In this document: one piece after another, positions 18,495-27,268 of the stretch | Layout: every line of letters begins with the position of its first letter | How positions within the stretch are numbered: position 1 is the first letter of the stretch | Assembly: GCF_000384295.1 (NCBI RefSeq) | Contig: NZ_KB913037.1 | Location: 350,762-414,761 of the forward strand | DNA from: Amycolatopsis balhimycina FH 1894 | Lineage (GTDB): Bacteria > Actinomycetota > Actinomycetes > Mycobacteriales > Pseudonocardiaceae | Reading direction: 5' to 3' | Length of the DNA stretch: 64,000 nucleotides | Notes under the pieces: model-generated | Told to the model about the DNA's origin: nothing | The model's database searches: none | The model's input: the letters and a program-made list of their open reading frames with translations, nothing else | Position numbers and translations under genes: made by a program

Positions 18495-18762
18495 GGGACT
18501 TGCCGTGGGTGTCCAGCGCCAGCGACGTGGTCACGCCGCCGTCGACGACCTGGTGGCAGACGAAGTGCAGCGCGCACAGGCCGGGCAGCTCGTGGCGGAC
18601 GACCTCACCCGCGACGTACCCGGCGAGGTGGGCACGGACCCGGTCCGCCGTGAGGGTCCGCACCAGCAGCTGGTAGTCGCCGTCGTCGCGGGGGAACACC
18701 GACAGGGTCGCCACGTTGCCCTTGTCGCCCGCGCGGCAGTGCGCCAGGTCATGCAGCAGCAT
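18436..18762 (-). CDS. AtuA-like C-terminal (ferredoxin-fold) domain protein
   Basis: A 108-residue protein opening with LLHDLAHCRAGDKGNVATLS, the hallmark of the small domain that follows AtuA in acyclic terpene utilisation proteins. Here it is a separate gene that overlaps the AtuA stop by 14 nt, so the two are likely subunits of one enzyme. The 3' end runs 59 nt into the convergent esterase gene. Function of the family is not settled. Confidence 0.83.
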   Translation of the reverse strand: MLLHDLAHCRAGDKGNVATLSVFPRDDGDYQLLVRTLTADRVRAHLAGYVAGEVVRHELPGLCALHFVCHQVVDGGVTTSLALDTHGKSLSSRLLSLELGVTGRTASR

Positions 18763-20032
18763 CGGGTGCCTCCAGGAACGTCACGGCCGGGCGGACGGCG
18801 TCGCGCGGGATGAGAGTCGAGACGATTCCGATCACCTCGTTGATGTGCACGCGCACTCCCCCGCCGCCGGCGGGACCGTTGGTGTACAGGGATTCCACTT
18901 CGTCGCCGACGCGTTCGAGGACGTCCCGGTCGTGGCTGATCGCGGCCACCCGCAGCCGGCAGTCGGTCTCGCCGCCGAGTACTTCGGCGCGCAGTGGCAC
19001 GCCGGCCAGCCGGGTGGTGACGACCTCGGCGGCGAGCGCGGCGCGGCGGGCGGCGTTCGGACCGGCGTAGGAGATCTCCGCCTCCACTTTGGACCCCGCC
19101 CGGTAGCCGACGCTCACCTTGAGCGATCCGGGTCGCGGGGTCCCGCGCGCGCCCGCCACGCGCACCGCGTCGGCGCCGGTCTCGGTGACCGACACACCCC
19201 GCACGTCCAGCGTCACGTCCGGCGTCAGGTAGCCGGCCGGGTCGGTGATCTCGTAGAGCAACTGTTCCCGCACGGTCGCGCGGGACAGCCGGCCACCGGT
19301 GCCGGGCAGCTTCCCGAGCAGGGCGGTGCCGTCCGGCTCGACGTCCGCGAAGGGGAACCCCAACGCGGGCAGGTCCGGCACGTCCTGGAAGCCGGGGTCG
19401 GCGAAGTAGCCCCCGGTCAGCTGGCCCGCGCATTCGAGGAGGTGCCCGACGACCGTGCCCGCGGCGATCCTCGGCAGGTCGCCGACGTCCCAGCCGAGGC
19501 GGTCGGCGAGCGGCGCGACGAACAGCGAGGGGTCCGCCACCCGGCCCGTGATCACCACGTCGGCGGACAGTGCGGGGAGCAGGGCATCGGCACCCAGGTA
19601 AGCGTTGGCCGACACGATCTCGCCGTGCTCGCGCAGCGGCTTCCCGGTCTCCCACGCCGGGGCGTCCAGGTCCAGGCCGGCGAGCACGTCGTCGCCGGTG
19701 ACGACCGCGACCCGGCCACCGAGCCCGTGCGCGTCCAGGAGGTCGCGGGTGACCTGGCCCGCCGCGAGCGGGTTGGCCGCACCCATGTTCGTCACGATCC
19801 GCACGCCGTTGCGCAGGGCCGGCGGCAGCAGCCGGGAGAACCGGGCCGGCAACCGGCGTTCGTAGCCGAGTGACGGGTCGGCCAGCCTGCGTTGCTGCGC
19901 GAGCGCGACCGTCCGTTCGCCGAGGCACTCCAGCACGATGTCGGCCAGGTCCCCCCGGCGCAGGAGGTCCTCCGCCGGCTCGACCCGGTCGCCGGAGAAC
20001 CCCGCCCCGCTGCCGATCCTGGTGGTAGACAA
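18749..20032 (-). CDS. AtuA/DUF1446-family protein
   Basis: 427 residues with the family marks IVTNMGAANPLAAGQVTRDL, VVITGRVADPSLFVAPL and LLECAGQLTGGYFADPGFQD. DUF1446 proteins are needed for acyclic terpene and other carboxylate breakdown in pseudomonads, possibly as a carboxylase- or hydratase-type partner; the reaction is not established. The start is TTG 20032, 8 nt after GGGGAGAG. It lies 15 nt downstream of a CitMHS transporter gene, so uptake and use of an organic acid is the likely pathway. Confidence 0.85.
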   Translation of the reverse strand: MSTTRIGSGAGFSGDRVEPAEDLLRRGDLADIVLECLGERTVALAQQRRLADPSLGYERRLPARFSRLLPPALRNGVRIVTNMGAANPLAAGQVTRDLLDAHGLGGRVAVVTGDDVLAGLDLDAPAWETGKPLREHGEIVSANAYLGADALLPALSADVVITGRVADPSLFVAPLADRLGWDVGDLPRIAAGTVVGHLLECAGQLTGGYFADPGFQDVPDLPALGFPFADVEPDGTALLGKLPGTGGRLSRATVREQLLYEITDPAGYLTPDVTLDVRGVSVTETGADAVRVAGARGTPRPGSLKVSVGYRAGSKVEAEISYAGPNAARRAALAAEVVTTRLAGVPLRAEVLGGETDCRLRVAAISHDRDVLERVGDEVESLYTNGPAGGGGVRVHINEVIGIVSTLIPRDAVRPAVTFLEAPDAAA

Positions 20033-20047
20033 GCGATCTCTCCCCGG

Positions 20048-21433
20048 CTAGAACGAGATGGCGCCGGTCACGAGCGCGACGACGGTCATGACCAGCGTCG
20101 TGCCGAACGCCCATTTGAAGATGAACCGCTGATGGGCGCCCAGGTCGACGCCGCTCATGCCGACCAGGATGAACGTGGACGCGGTCAGCGGGCTGAGCGG
20201 GAACCCCGTGGTCATCTGCCCGAGGATGGCCGCCGTCCCGACCTCGGCCGCGCTGCCGCCGAACGTCGCCGAGGTCTCCGCCAGCACCGGCAGCACCCCG
20301 AAGTAGTAGGCGTCCGGGGTGAACACCAGCGACAGCGGCATGCCCGTGACGGCCACGATCACCGGCAGCGCGCCGCCCGCGCCGTGCGGGATGATGCCGG
20401 CGAGCCACTTCGCCATCGCCCCGATCATGCCGGTGCCGCCGAGGATCCCGGTGAACACACCGGCGGCGAAGATCATCGTCGTGACCAGCACGACGTTGGT
20501 GCCGTGCTTGGTGAACAGCTCCTGCTGCTGCTCCCACTTCGGCCGGTTCACGATCACCGCGATGACGAACGCGATCACGAACACGACCTCGAGCGGGAAC
20601 CACTGGGCGAGCAGCACCACGACCAGCGCGAGGGTCAGGACCACGTTGAACCAGAACCGGACGCGGGCCCAGCCGGCCCGCGGCTCCGGCGCGGGCACGA
20701 CCTCGTCCAGTTCGATACTGTGCCGATCGTTACCAATCCGACCGGCAGTCACGGCGGAAACAGTTCCTGCAAGCGGATCAGCTGCGGTCCGTGTCCGCCT
20801 ACTTTCGGCCGGATTAGTAACACCGAGCCGCTTGCGTTCCGACCGTCCGATGAGGAACGCGGCGACCAGCACCCACAGGATGCCCGCGACCATCGCCGGG
20901 ATAGCCGGCACGAAGATGTCGCCCGAGGTCAGGTGCAGCGCCGCCATGGCCCGGGCGGTCGGGCCGCCCCACGGAACCATGTTCATCACGCCGGCGCCGA
21001 GACAGACCACGCCGGCGAGGACGAGCGGCCGCATGCCGAGCCGTTTGTAGATCGGCAGCAGCGCCGACACGGTGATCAGGAACGTCGACGCGCCGTCGCC
21101 GTCGAGCGCGACCAGCAGGGTCAGCATCGCGGTGCCGACGGTGATCTTCAGCGGGTCGCCCTTCGCCCACCGCAGCACCCGCGCGACGGCCGGGTCGAAC
21201 AGCCCGACGTCGATCATCAGGCTGAAGTACAGCACCGCGAACGTGATCATGATCGCGACCGGGGCGACCTTGAGGAGACCGCCGCCGACCAGCGTGCCGA
21301 GGGCGCCGCCGTGCCCGGTGACCACCGCGACGAGGATCGGCAGCGCGGTCAGCGCGATGAGCACCGAGACCCGGCGGGACAGCACCGCCACCAGGAACAG
21401 TGCGATGGTGACAAAGCCACTCGCGGCGAGCAT
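20048..21433 (-). CDS. CitMHS-family carboxylate transporter
   Basis: About 461 residues with a dozen membrane helices. The CitMHS fold is recognised by ALDGDGASTFLITVSALLPI, GVMNMVPWGGPTARA and MTTGFPLSPLTASTFILVG. The family brings in citrate complexed with a divalent metal, or related di/tricarboxylates. A hydrophilic central loop with many basic residues (around 210-265) is longer than usual. ATG 21433 is chosen because AAGGAGG stands 8 nt upstream; an upstream in-frame codon exists. First gene of the AtuA operon, divergent from the LysR regulator. Confidence 0.88.
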   Translation of the reverse strand: MLAASGFVTIALFLVAVLSRRVSVLIALTALPILVAVVTGHGGALGTLVGGGLLKVAPVAIMITFAVLYFSLMIDVGLFDPAVARVLRWAKGDPLKITVGTAMLTLLVALDGDGASTFLITVSALLPIYKRLGMRPLVLAGVVCLGAGVMNMVPWGGPTARAMAALHLTSGDIFVPAIPAMVAGILWVLVAAFLIGRSERKRLGVTNPAESRRTRTAADPLAGTVSAVTAGRIGNDRHSIELDEVVPAPEPRAGWARVRFWFNVVLTLALVVVLLAQWFPLEVVFVIAFVIAVIVNRPKWEQQQELFTKHGTNVVLVTTMIFAAGVFTGILGGTGMIGAMAKWLAGIIPHGAGGALPVIVAVTGMPLSLVFTPDAYYFGVLPVLAETSATFGGSAAEVGTAAILGQMTTGFPLSPLTASTFILVGMSGVDLGAHQRFIFKWAFGTTLVMTVVALVTGAISF

Positions 21434-21488
21434 CCTTGACCTCCTTCGAGTGTGCTCACCTTCCCCAGCGGCCACCTATCGCGGCAAG

Positions 21489-21511
21489 CATCAATCTTCG
21501 ATAGATTGATG
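21489..21511. promoter_or_regulatory. LysR operator
   Basis: CATCAATC (21489-21496) and GATTGATG (21504-21511) are perfect inverted repeats with a 7-nt spacer. This gives a T-N11-A box just ahead of the LysR start codon, between the divergent transporter operon and the regulator. Typical for activation of the operon and self-repression. Confidence 0.75.
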
Positions 21512-21515
21512 AGCC

Positions 21516-22460
21516 GTGCGCATGGATCTGACAGTGCAACAGCTCCGCGTCGTGCTCGCCGTGCACGACGCCGGCAGCTTCACCGCAGCGGCGGAGGTGC
21601 TGCTGCAGGCACAGTCGTCACTGTCCAGGACCGTGCTCGAAGTGGAGCGACGCCTGGGGGTGGCGATCTTCGAACGCACGACCAGACGGCTCGAGCTGAC
21701 CGCCGAAGGCCGCGAGTTCGTCGCGATCGCCCGCGTCACGGTCGCGTCGTTCGACGCGAACCTGCGCCACTTCGCCGGCTTCCTCGACGGCCAGCGCGGC
21801 CGGGTCCGCGTGGCGACCCTGCCTTCCCTGGCCGCGATCCTGCTGCCCACCATCGTGTCCACCTACCACCGCGACCACCCCGGCGTCGTCCTGTCCATCG
21901 AGGACGCCCTCGCCGCCGAGGTGCTCGGTCGCGTCCGCGCCGGTGACGTCGACCTGGCCGTGACCGTCGTGTCCGCGACCACCGACCCCATCGACGACCT
22001 GCTGGTCACCCCCGTCGCCACCGACCGGTTCTGCTGCGTGTTCCCGAAAGGCCACCGCTTCACCGAGGTCGCGGAGGTCACCTGGACCGACCTCACGGCC
22101 GAGGCGTTCATCGCCTTCGACCGCACCACGAGCATCCGCCAGCACCTCGACCGGGCCTTCACCGAGGCAGGCACCCGCCCGCGCGACGCCATCGAGGCCC
22201 GCAACATCAGCGCGGTCGCCGGCCTCGTCGCCGCCGGCCTCGGCGTGACCGCCGTACCGGGACTCGTCCTGCCACTCATGACGTTCGCCGAACTCGACCA
22301 CCGTCCGCTCGGCGCCCCGCGCACCGAACGCAGCATCGCCGTCGTCCGCGTCCCGCACCGGCCGCTGGCGCCCGCGGTCGTCGCCTTCCAAGCCGCCATC
22401 ACCGACGCGAGCCGCTCCGGCATCAACCTGCCCGAGGAGGTGTCCTGGTTGCCGTCGTGA
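21516..22460 (+). CDS. LysR-family transcriptional regulator
   Basis: 314 residues from GTG 21516 (ATG 21522 is the alternative). HTH region LTVQQLRVVLAVHDAGSFTA and AEVLLQAQSSLSRTVLEVER at residues about 5-45, then the periplasmic-binding-protein-like effector domain. It sits across a perfect inverted repeat from the CitMHS-AtuA operon and probably controls it in response to the transported acid. Converges on the glycoside hydrolase gene with only 14 bp between the stops. Confidence 0.92.
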   Translation: MRMDLTVQQLRVVLAVHDAGSFTAAAEVLLQAQSSLSRTVLEVERRLGVAIFERTTRRLELTAEGREFVAIARVTVASFDANLRHFAGFLDGQRGRVRVATLPSLAAILLPTIVSTYHRDHPGVVLSIEDALAAEVLGRVRAGDVDLAVTVVSATTDPIDDLLVTPVATDRFCCVFPKGHRFTEVAEVTWTDLTAEAFIAFDRTTSIRQHLDRAFTEAGTRPRDAIEARNISAVAGLVAAGLGVTAVPGLVLPLMTFAELDHRPLGAPRTERSIAVVRVPHRPLAPAVVAFQAAITDASRSGINLPEEVSWLPS

Positions 22461-22476
22461 ACGACAGCACCTCCTC
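22434..22476. terminator. Shared hairpin between convergent LysR and hydrolase genes
   Basis: GAGGAGGTG (22434-22442) and CACCTCCTC (22468-22476) are 9-bp inverted repeats separated by 25 nt and spanning both stop codons. A long loop makes termination uncertain. Confidence 0.35.
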
Positions 22477-25400
22477 AAGCGAGGTCGGTCGCGGTCAGGA
22501 CCCGGTTCCACACCACGACGTCGTCGACACCGCCAGGCCATGGATCGCTGTGCCGGCCACCCGAGACCGCACGGCCGATGGCCAGGGAGCCCGGTGCGGC
22601 ATCTCCGGCGGGCTGGTTCCAGGTCTTGGCCTGCGCCACGCCGTCGACGTAGAGGACGTAGCTGCCGGCATCGGCGTCGTGCACGCCGGCCAGGTGGTAC
22701 CAGCGCCCGGTTTGCGGGGCCACGTCCGACAGCGCTCTTCCCGCGCTGGTCGAGAAAGCCAGGCGGTTGTCGGCCGCGGAGTACTGGAGGTAGAAGCCGC
22801 TGCTCGGGTCGCCGTCCTGGCTGACCGCCGTCGCCCACGCGTCCGTGCGGTCCAGCCGGACCCACGCGCTGACCGAGAAGTTGCCGGTGGTGTCCAGGAC
22901 GGGCCCGCTCGTCTGCGCGTACTGACCCGTGCCGTCGAGCTGCAGCGCGGTGCCGGTCACGCCAGGAACCCAGGCGGGTGAACCGGTCAGGGTGGCGTCG
23001 TGGGCCCCGGCTGTGTCGTGGGCGATCGTGCCGCTGCCCTCGTCGAGACGCCAGGCGCCGACCGGATCGTGCCGGCCCGCGAGATGGGCGACCTGAAGGT
23101 TCTGCCGCTGGTGCGTGGTTTCCGTTCCGCCGCCGGGGCCGCGGTAGGACGCGGTCGCGGTCAGCGTCGCGGCACTGCCCGGCTCGGCGCCCGCCGGTGC
23201 CGTCAGGGTGTAGTTCCACGTCCAGGACCGGCCGGGCGGGATCGCCGCGGCGGGCCGTCCGGCGGCCGGGGTGGCCGACCAGCCGTCCGGCACGGCCAGG
23301 CTCACCCGCGGCGAGACGAGCGGGCTCTGCGTCGTGTTGCGCACCGTGACGTCGAGCGGGATGCCCCGCTTGACCGTGACGACGCCGTTGGCGTTGGCGG
23401 GCCCGACGCCGATCCGGGCGTCCGGGCTCGACGGCGTCCAGGACTGCAGTTCGGTGACGCCGACGAACGCGCCCGGCGGGTTGGTGAACACGAGCCGGAC
23501 CTTGCTGGTGGTGACGACGGGAAAGGTGATGCGGTTGACGCCGTTGCCCACCGGCCTCGCCTGTTCGCGGACCTGGCCGGGAATCTCCTGCCAGGCCGAA
23601 CCGGTCCAGTACTGCAGGCTGTAGGCGGCCGCCGGCTTGACCCCGCCGCCGTCGTCGTAGCCGTGCCAGCGGATGTCGCCGACCGGCGTCGGGGCGCCGA
23701 AGTCGACACCGTAGAAGTCGTTCGCGTTCGGCGAGGCGTAGTTGGTCCACCGGGTGTTCTGGGGCACCTCGTTGTACCAGACCTTGCCGTCGAGGGCGTT
23801 CCACGCGTTGTCGTAGGGCGACGTGTACGACGTGATCGGCCTGGGATAACCGGTGCGCAGCGGGTTGGCGGCGTCGTCGACGAGGTCGTCGGCCCTGGGG
23901 AGGCGCGGGCGGCCGACGTCGATCGTGGTGTTCCGCAATGCCGCCGACTGCCGGACGAGCCGTCCGTCGACGTAGAGCCGCATCCCGGCGCCCTGTCCGT
24001 AGTGCCGGCCGTCGCGGTCCCACAGCACGGTCACGTCGTGCCCGTGGTAGGGCACGTTCTCGGCGGCGAAGTGGTCCCATGTGGACGGTGCCAGCGGCCG
24101 GACGTCGAGCGTGTCCCCGGTCTGCGGGCGCAGCCCGATCAGGCCGGACAGGACGAGGTCGGTGTAGGTCGAGTGGTTGTAGTCCTCGCTGCGGTCGCGG
24201 CCGTCGTAGATCCACGCGTCGCGATCCGGGTCGTGGGCCTCGGCGACGTAGGGCTTGCCGTCCTTGGTCTGGGTCCGGGCGTAGGTGGCCAGCGCCGCGG
24301 CGTAGTCCTCTCGGGAGATCGTGGCCTGCGCGGGGTAGTCGTCGAGCAGGCCGGCGAGGCCGGTGAGGGTCTGCGAGGTGGCGAAGGGCCAGCTGGGGCC
24401 GTCCCAGCGGCAGCAGCCGCCGGCGTCCTTCATGAAGAACGGGCTGCGACGCTCGGCCGTGGTCGGGCCGTAGGCGCTCGCGAAACCGCCGGGGTCGCGC
24501 AGCTGGGACCAGGCCACGTCGTTCCCGGTGCCGGCGGCGCCGAACATCCACGGGACGAACCCGATTTGTTCGCGGCTGCCGGACAGCCGGTGGTCCGGGT
24601 TGCCGTCGCGGGCCATCGCGTAGTAGAAGCCGCGGTGCGGGTCCCACAGCCACTTCTGCAGCGCGGCCTTGAGTCCGGCGGCGCGCTGGGCGTATTCGGC
24701 GGCGAGCCGGTGGTCGCCGGCCGAGTCCGCGATACGGCTGATCGCGACGGCGTCGCCGTACTGGTAGGAGTTGAGCGTCGGGCGGTACCCGGCGCCTCCG
24801 TGGTACGGGTTGGGCGACTCGTAGGAGGAGGCGGAGTACTCCATGGCGTCCCAGACCGGCACCGACCAGTACAGGCCCAGCTCGGCGTTGAACTGCTTGT
24901 CCCAGCCACGATACTGGCGCACGAGGGCGGGAAGCAGTTCGCGCAGGGCCGCGAAGTCGCCGGTCACCTGGGCCAGACCGTAGGCCGAAGTGGCCAGCCA
25001 CGCGCTGTACTCGTGCGCCCAGTCGGTGGTGTCGGCGTTGACGTCGTCGATGGCCGGTTTGGTCCCGGCGCCGGGACCGGTGAGCCAGAACCGCAGGTAG
25101 TCCTGGGCATAGCCGGGGTCTCGCAGCCAGCGCCCTTCGGTCAGCTGGTGGCCCGCGGCCGCGTTGATCGCCTGGTAGGGCGCGGCGTAGCCGCAGCAGT
25201 CGAGGAACTCCGTCGAGATCCAGCCGTCGGTGGGATCGGTGTAGCGCAGGTGTTCCTTCCAGACGCGCCACCGGTAGTAGTAGACGTTCTGCATCGTGGC
25301 GTCCGGCAGGTCGACGAACGGGATGTTCGCTTCGTACCAGGCAGGATCGGCGTAACCGGCGAGCGCGGCGGCGTGGTCGAGGAAGTGCGTCCCCGGCGCC

Positions 25401-25528
25401 GGGGAAGGCGAGACGTCCTCGGCCGCACTCGCGACGCCCGCGAAGGCGATCTGGGTGGCGAGGCCGATCGCGGCCAGCCAGGCCATCGCGCCACGTCCGC
25501 GTCGTCTCTTGGACAGCCGCCTGTGCAT
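22475..25528 (-). CDS. Large secreted glycoside hydrolase, MGH1-like catalytic domain with LamG-type C-terminus
   Basis: 1017 residues. A signal peptide ends near AFAGVASAAE (about residue 36). Residues about 50-520 form an (alpha/alpha)6-like glycosidase: YYYRWRVWKEHLRY, FLDCCGYAAPYQAINAA, VWDAMEYSASSYESP, GGCCRWDGPSWPFATSQTL and DRSEDYNHSTYTDL resemble the MGH1-type/GH63-clan fold. A discoidin-like carbohydrate-binding region (about 600-720) with DFGAPTPVGDIRWHG follows, then an NPCBM-associated Ig-like segment, then a LamG/concanavalin domain (about 850-1010; GFYLQYSAADNRLAF). The protein would cut an extracellular plant or microbial glycan. GH family number is not assigned. A LacI-type palindrome lies immediately upstream. 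Confidence 0.84.
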   Translation of the reverse strand: MHRRLSKRRRGRGAMAWLAAIGLATQIAFAGVASAAEDVSPSPAPGTHFLDHAAALAGYADPAWYEANIPFVDLPDATMQNVYYYRWRVWKEHLRYTDPTDGWISTEFLDCCGYAAPYQAINAAAGHQLTEGRWLRDPGYAQDYLRFWLTGPGAGTKPAIDDVNADTTDWAHEYSAWLATSAYGLAQVTGDFAALRELLPALVRQYRGWDKQFNAELGLYWSVPVWDAMEYSASSYESPNPYHGGAGYRPTLNSYQYGDAVAISRIADSAGDHRLAAEYAQRAAGLKAALQKWLWDPHRGFYYAMARDGNPDHRLSGSREQIGFVPWMFGAAGTGNDVAWSQLRDPGGFASAYGPTTAERRSPFFMKDAGGCCRWDGPSWPFATSQTLTGLAGLLDDYPAQATISREDYAAALATYARTQTKDGKPYVAEAHDPDRDAWIYDGRDRSEDYNHSTYTDLVLSGLIGLRPQTGDTLDVRPLAPSTWDHFAAENVPYHGHDVTVLWDRDGRHYGQGAGMRLYVDGRLVRQSAALRNTTIDVGRPRLPRADDLVDDAANPLRTGYPRPITSYTSPYDNAWNALDGKVWYNEVPQNTRWTNYASPNANDFYGVDFGAPTPVGDIRWHGYDDGGGVKPAAAYSLQYWTGSAWQEIPGQVREQARPVGNGVNRITFPVVTTSKVRLVFTNPPGAFVGVTELQSWTPSSPDARIGVGPANANGVVTVKRGIPLDVTVRNTTQSPLVSPRVSLAVPDGWSATPAAGRPAAAIPPGRSWTWNYTLTAPAGAEPGSAATLTATASYRGPGGGTETTHQRQNLQVAHLAGRHDPVGAWRLDEGSGTIAHDTAGAHDATLTGSPAWVPGVTGTALQLDGTGQYAQTSGPVLDTTGNFSVSAWVRLDRTDAWATAVSQDGDPSSGFYLQYSAADNRLAFSTSAGRALSDVAPQTGRWYHLAGVHDADAGSYVLYVDGVAQAKTWNQPAGDAAPGSLAIGRAVSGGRHSDPWPGGVDDVVVWNRVLTATDLA

Positions 25529-25544
25529 CGAGCCTCCCGCACGG

Positions 25545-25560
25545 TTTACAACGTTGTAAA
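25545..25560. promoter_or_regulatory. LacI-type operator upstream of the glycoside hydrolase
   Basis: TTTACAACGTTGTAAA is a perfect 16-bp palindrome with a central CG, the pattern recognised by LacI/GalR-family sugar repressors. It lies 17 bp before the hydrolase start codon. No LacI gene is present in the window, so the regulator is encoded elsewhere. Confidence 0.75.
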
Positions 25561-25673
25561 ACCACAGACCGCACCACTATCGCTCAGCAGAACCCAAAAG
25601 GGAACACCTTCGCTTGCGCCGATCAGCGGTTTTCCGATCCGGGTTCGCTCGATACACCCGAAGGATGAGCGGT

Positions 25674-26858
25674 ATGACGCAGCTCGAACCCGTCACCTAC
25701 CCGTTCGGCTCCGCGGCGGGGCTGGACATCGACCCGGCCTACGCGAAGGCACGCGACACACCCGGGATGATCCGGATCAAGCTGCCCTACGGTGAGCCCG
25801 CGTGGCTGGCCGTCCGCTACGACGACGTCCGGCTCGTGGTGGGTGACCGGCGGTTCAGCCGCGCCATGGCCGTCGAGGCCGACGTGCCGAGGATGGGGCC
25901 GGTCAAGCTGGACGCCGGGATCATCGTGAAGGATCCCCCCGACCACACCCGGCTACGCAAGCTGGTGGCCAAGGCGTTCACCGTGCGCCGGGTGGCACAC
26001 CTGCGGCCGCGGATCCGTGAACTGGCCGAAGAACTCGTTGACGCGATGACGGCCCGGGGTGCGCCGGTCGACCTGGTGGAGCACTTCGCGTTGTCGCTGC
26101 CGGTTGCGGTGATCTGTGAACTGATCGGCGTGCCGGTGGCCGACCGGCCGAAGTTCCGGGCGTGGAGCGACGCGTTCCTGTCCACCAACCGGACCACCGC
26201 GGAACAGTTCGCGGCCAACCGGGAAGAGTTCCGGGAGTACATGAGCGGACTCATCGCTGCCCGGCGCGCGGCCCCCGCCGACGACCTGATGACCGCGTTG
26301 ATCGAGGCCCGCGACGAACACGACCGGCTCTCCGAGCTCGAACTGACCGACATGTGCCTCGGGCTGCTGGTCGCCGGGCACGAAACCACCGCGTCGCACA
26401 TCCCCAACTTCGTCGTCGTGCTGCTGGCCCACCCCGAGCGGCTGGCCGAACTGCGTGCCGACCTCGACCTGATGCCCGCCGCCGTCGAAGAGCTGATGCG
26501 GTTCACGCCGCTGAGCTACGGGCCCGGCTTCCCGCGCTACGCCACGGAGGACATCGAAGTGGGCGGGGTGCTCGTGCGGGCGGGAGAACCTGTCGTGGTC
26601 AACTTCGCGGCGGCCGACCGGGATCCCCGGCAGTTCCCCGATCCCGACGAACTGCGCTTCGACCGGGAAGACAACCAGCACCTCGGCTTCGGACACGGCG
26701 TGCATCACTGCCTCGGCGCGCCACTGGCCAGGGCCGAGCTGCAGGAAGGACTGCGGGCACTGCTGGCCAAGCTGCCCGGCCTCCACATCGCCGGGGACAT
26801 CGTGTGGAAGATCGAGATGCCGGTGCGCGGCGCACAGCGGATGCCGATCGGGTTCTGA
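25674..26858 (+). CDS. Cytochrome P450
   Basis: 394 residues, complete. I-helix LLVAGHETTASHI near residues 230-242, ExxR in AAVEELMRF, and haem loop FGHGVHHCLGA with the Cys near residue 346. It has the length and order of bacterial class I P450s of the CYP105/CYP107 type. ATG 25674 (MTQLEP) is preferred because AAGGA at 25661-25665 lies 8 nt in front; ATG 25665 is the alternative. No ferredoxin or reductase gene is adjacent. Substrate unknown. The 3' end is 19 bp from the convergent small FHA-partner gene. Confidence 0.93.
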   Translation: MTQLEPVTYPFGSAAGLDIDPAYAKARDTPGMIRIKLPYGEPAWLAVRYDDVRLVVGDRRFSRAMAVEADVPRMGPVKLDAGIIVKDPPDHTRLRKLVAKAFTVRRVAHLRPRIRELAEELVDAMTARGAPVDLVEHFALSLPVAVICELIGVPVADRPKFRAWSDAFLSTNRTTAEQFAANREEFREYMSGLIAARRAAPADDLMTALIEARDEHDRLSELELTDMCLGLLVAGHETTASHIPNFVVVLLAHPERLAELRADLDLMPAAVEELMRFTPLSYGPGFPRYATEDIEVGGVLVRAGEPVVVNFAAADRDPRQFPDPDELRFDREDNQHLGFGHGVHHCLGAPLARAELQEGLRALLAKLPGLHIAGDIVWKIEMPVRGAQRMPIGF

Positions 26859-26877
26859 CCCGTCAGGTGCCGGGAGG

Positions 26878-27255
26878 TCAGGAACCGAGCAGTCGTCCGA
26901 TCGGCTCGCCGAGTGCGCCGAAGGAGCTGGCCAGCGCGGCCAGTGAGGTCATCAGTCCGCTCCCGCTCGTGGCCAGGACACCGGCCGACTTGAGCAGGGA
27001 GACGAGGCGGCCGAGGCGGCCGGCCGCAGACTGCTTGTCAGAGTGCGGCGTACCGAGTTCGGTGTCGATGGCTTCGAGTTCGGCATTCACCCGGGTCATG
27101 AGCGGAGGTGACAACCGTAGCGCGCCGATGTCCTGCCGGACTCGGTCGAGCAGGGCTCGGGAGTCGGCGTACCCCGCCTGCCCGCCGTGGATGACCTGGT
27201 CTCCCGCGACGTTGTTGATATTCGCGGCGTGCTGGCTGCCGATGTTGAACGTCAT
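26878..27255 (-). CDS. Small protein with N-terminal GDQ motif, partner of FHA protein
   Basis: 125 residues, no recognised domain. The N-terminus FNIGSQHAANINNVAGDQVI (residues 3-22) contains a N-x-AGDQ-V-I-H motif that is echoed in the upstream FHA protein as YNIGGDQIVHQ. The remainder is helical with Leu/Ala-rich stretches (about 75-120) that may be amphipathic. The gene follows the FHA gene by 13 nt with a GGAGTTCACCC ribosome site, so the products are likely to act together. Similar AGDQ-starting segments are found in actinomycete proteins of unknown or effector-associated function (memory; not tested). Confidence 0.7.
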   Translation of the reverse strand: MTFNIGSQHAANINNVAGDQVIHGGQAGYADSRALLDRVRQDIGALRLSPPLMTRVNAELEAIDTELGTPHSDKQSAAGRLGRLVSLLKSAGVLATSGSGLMTSLAALASSFGALGEPIGRLLGS

Positions 27256-27268
27256 GGGTGAACTCCCT

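Noticed and set aside
18531..20603. 690-codon ORF opposite to the AtuA/CitMHS genes' main frame
   Set aside because: Shadow of the real frames at 18749-20032 and 20048-21433; Arg/Gly rich without motifs.
23000..25795. 931-codon plus-strand ORF antisense to the glycoside hydrolase
   Set aside because: Val/Gly/Arg-rich antisense frame with no domain, while the opposite strand encodes a coherent secreted enzyme.
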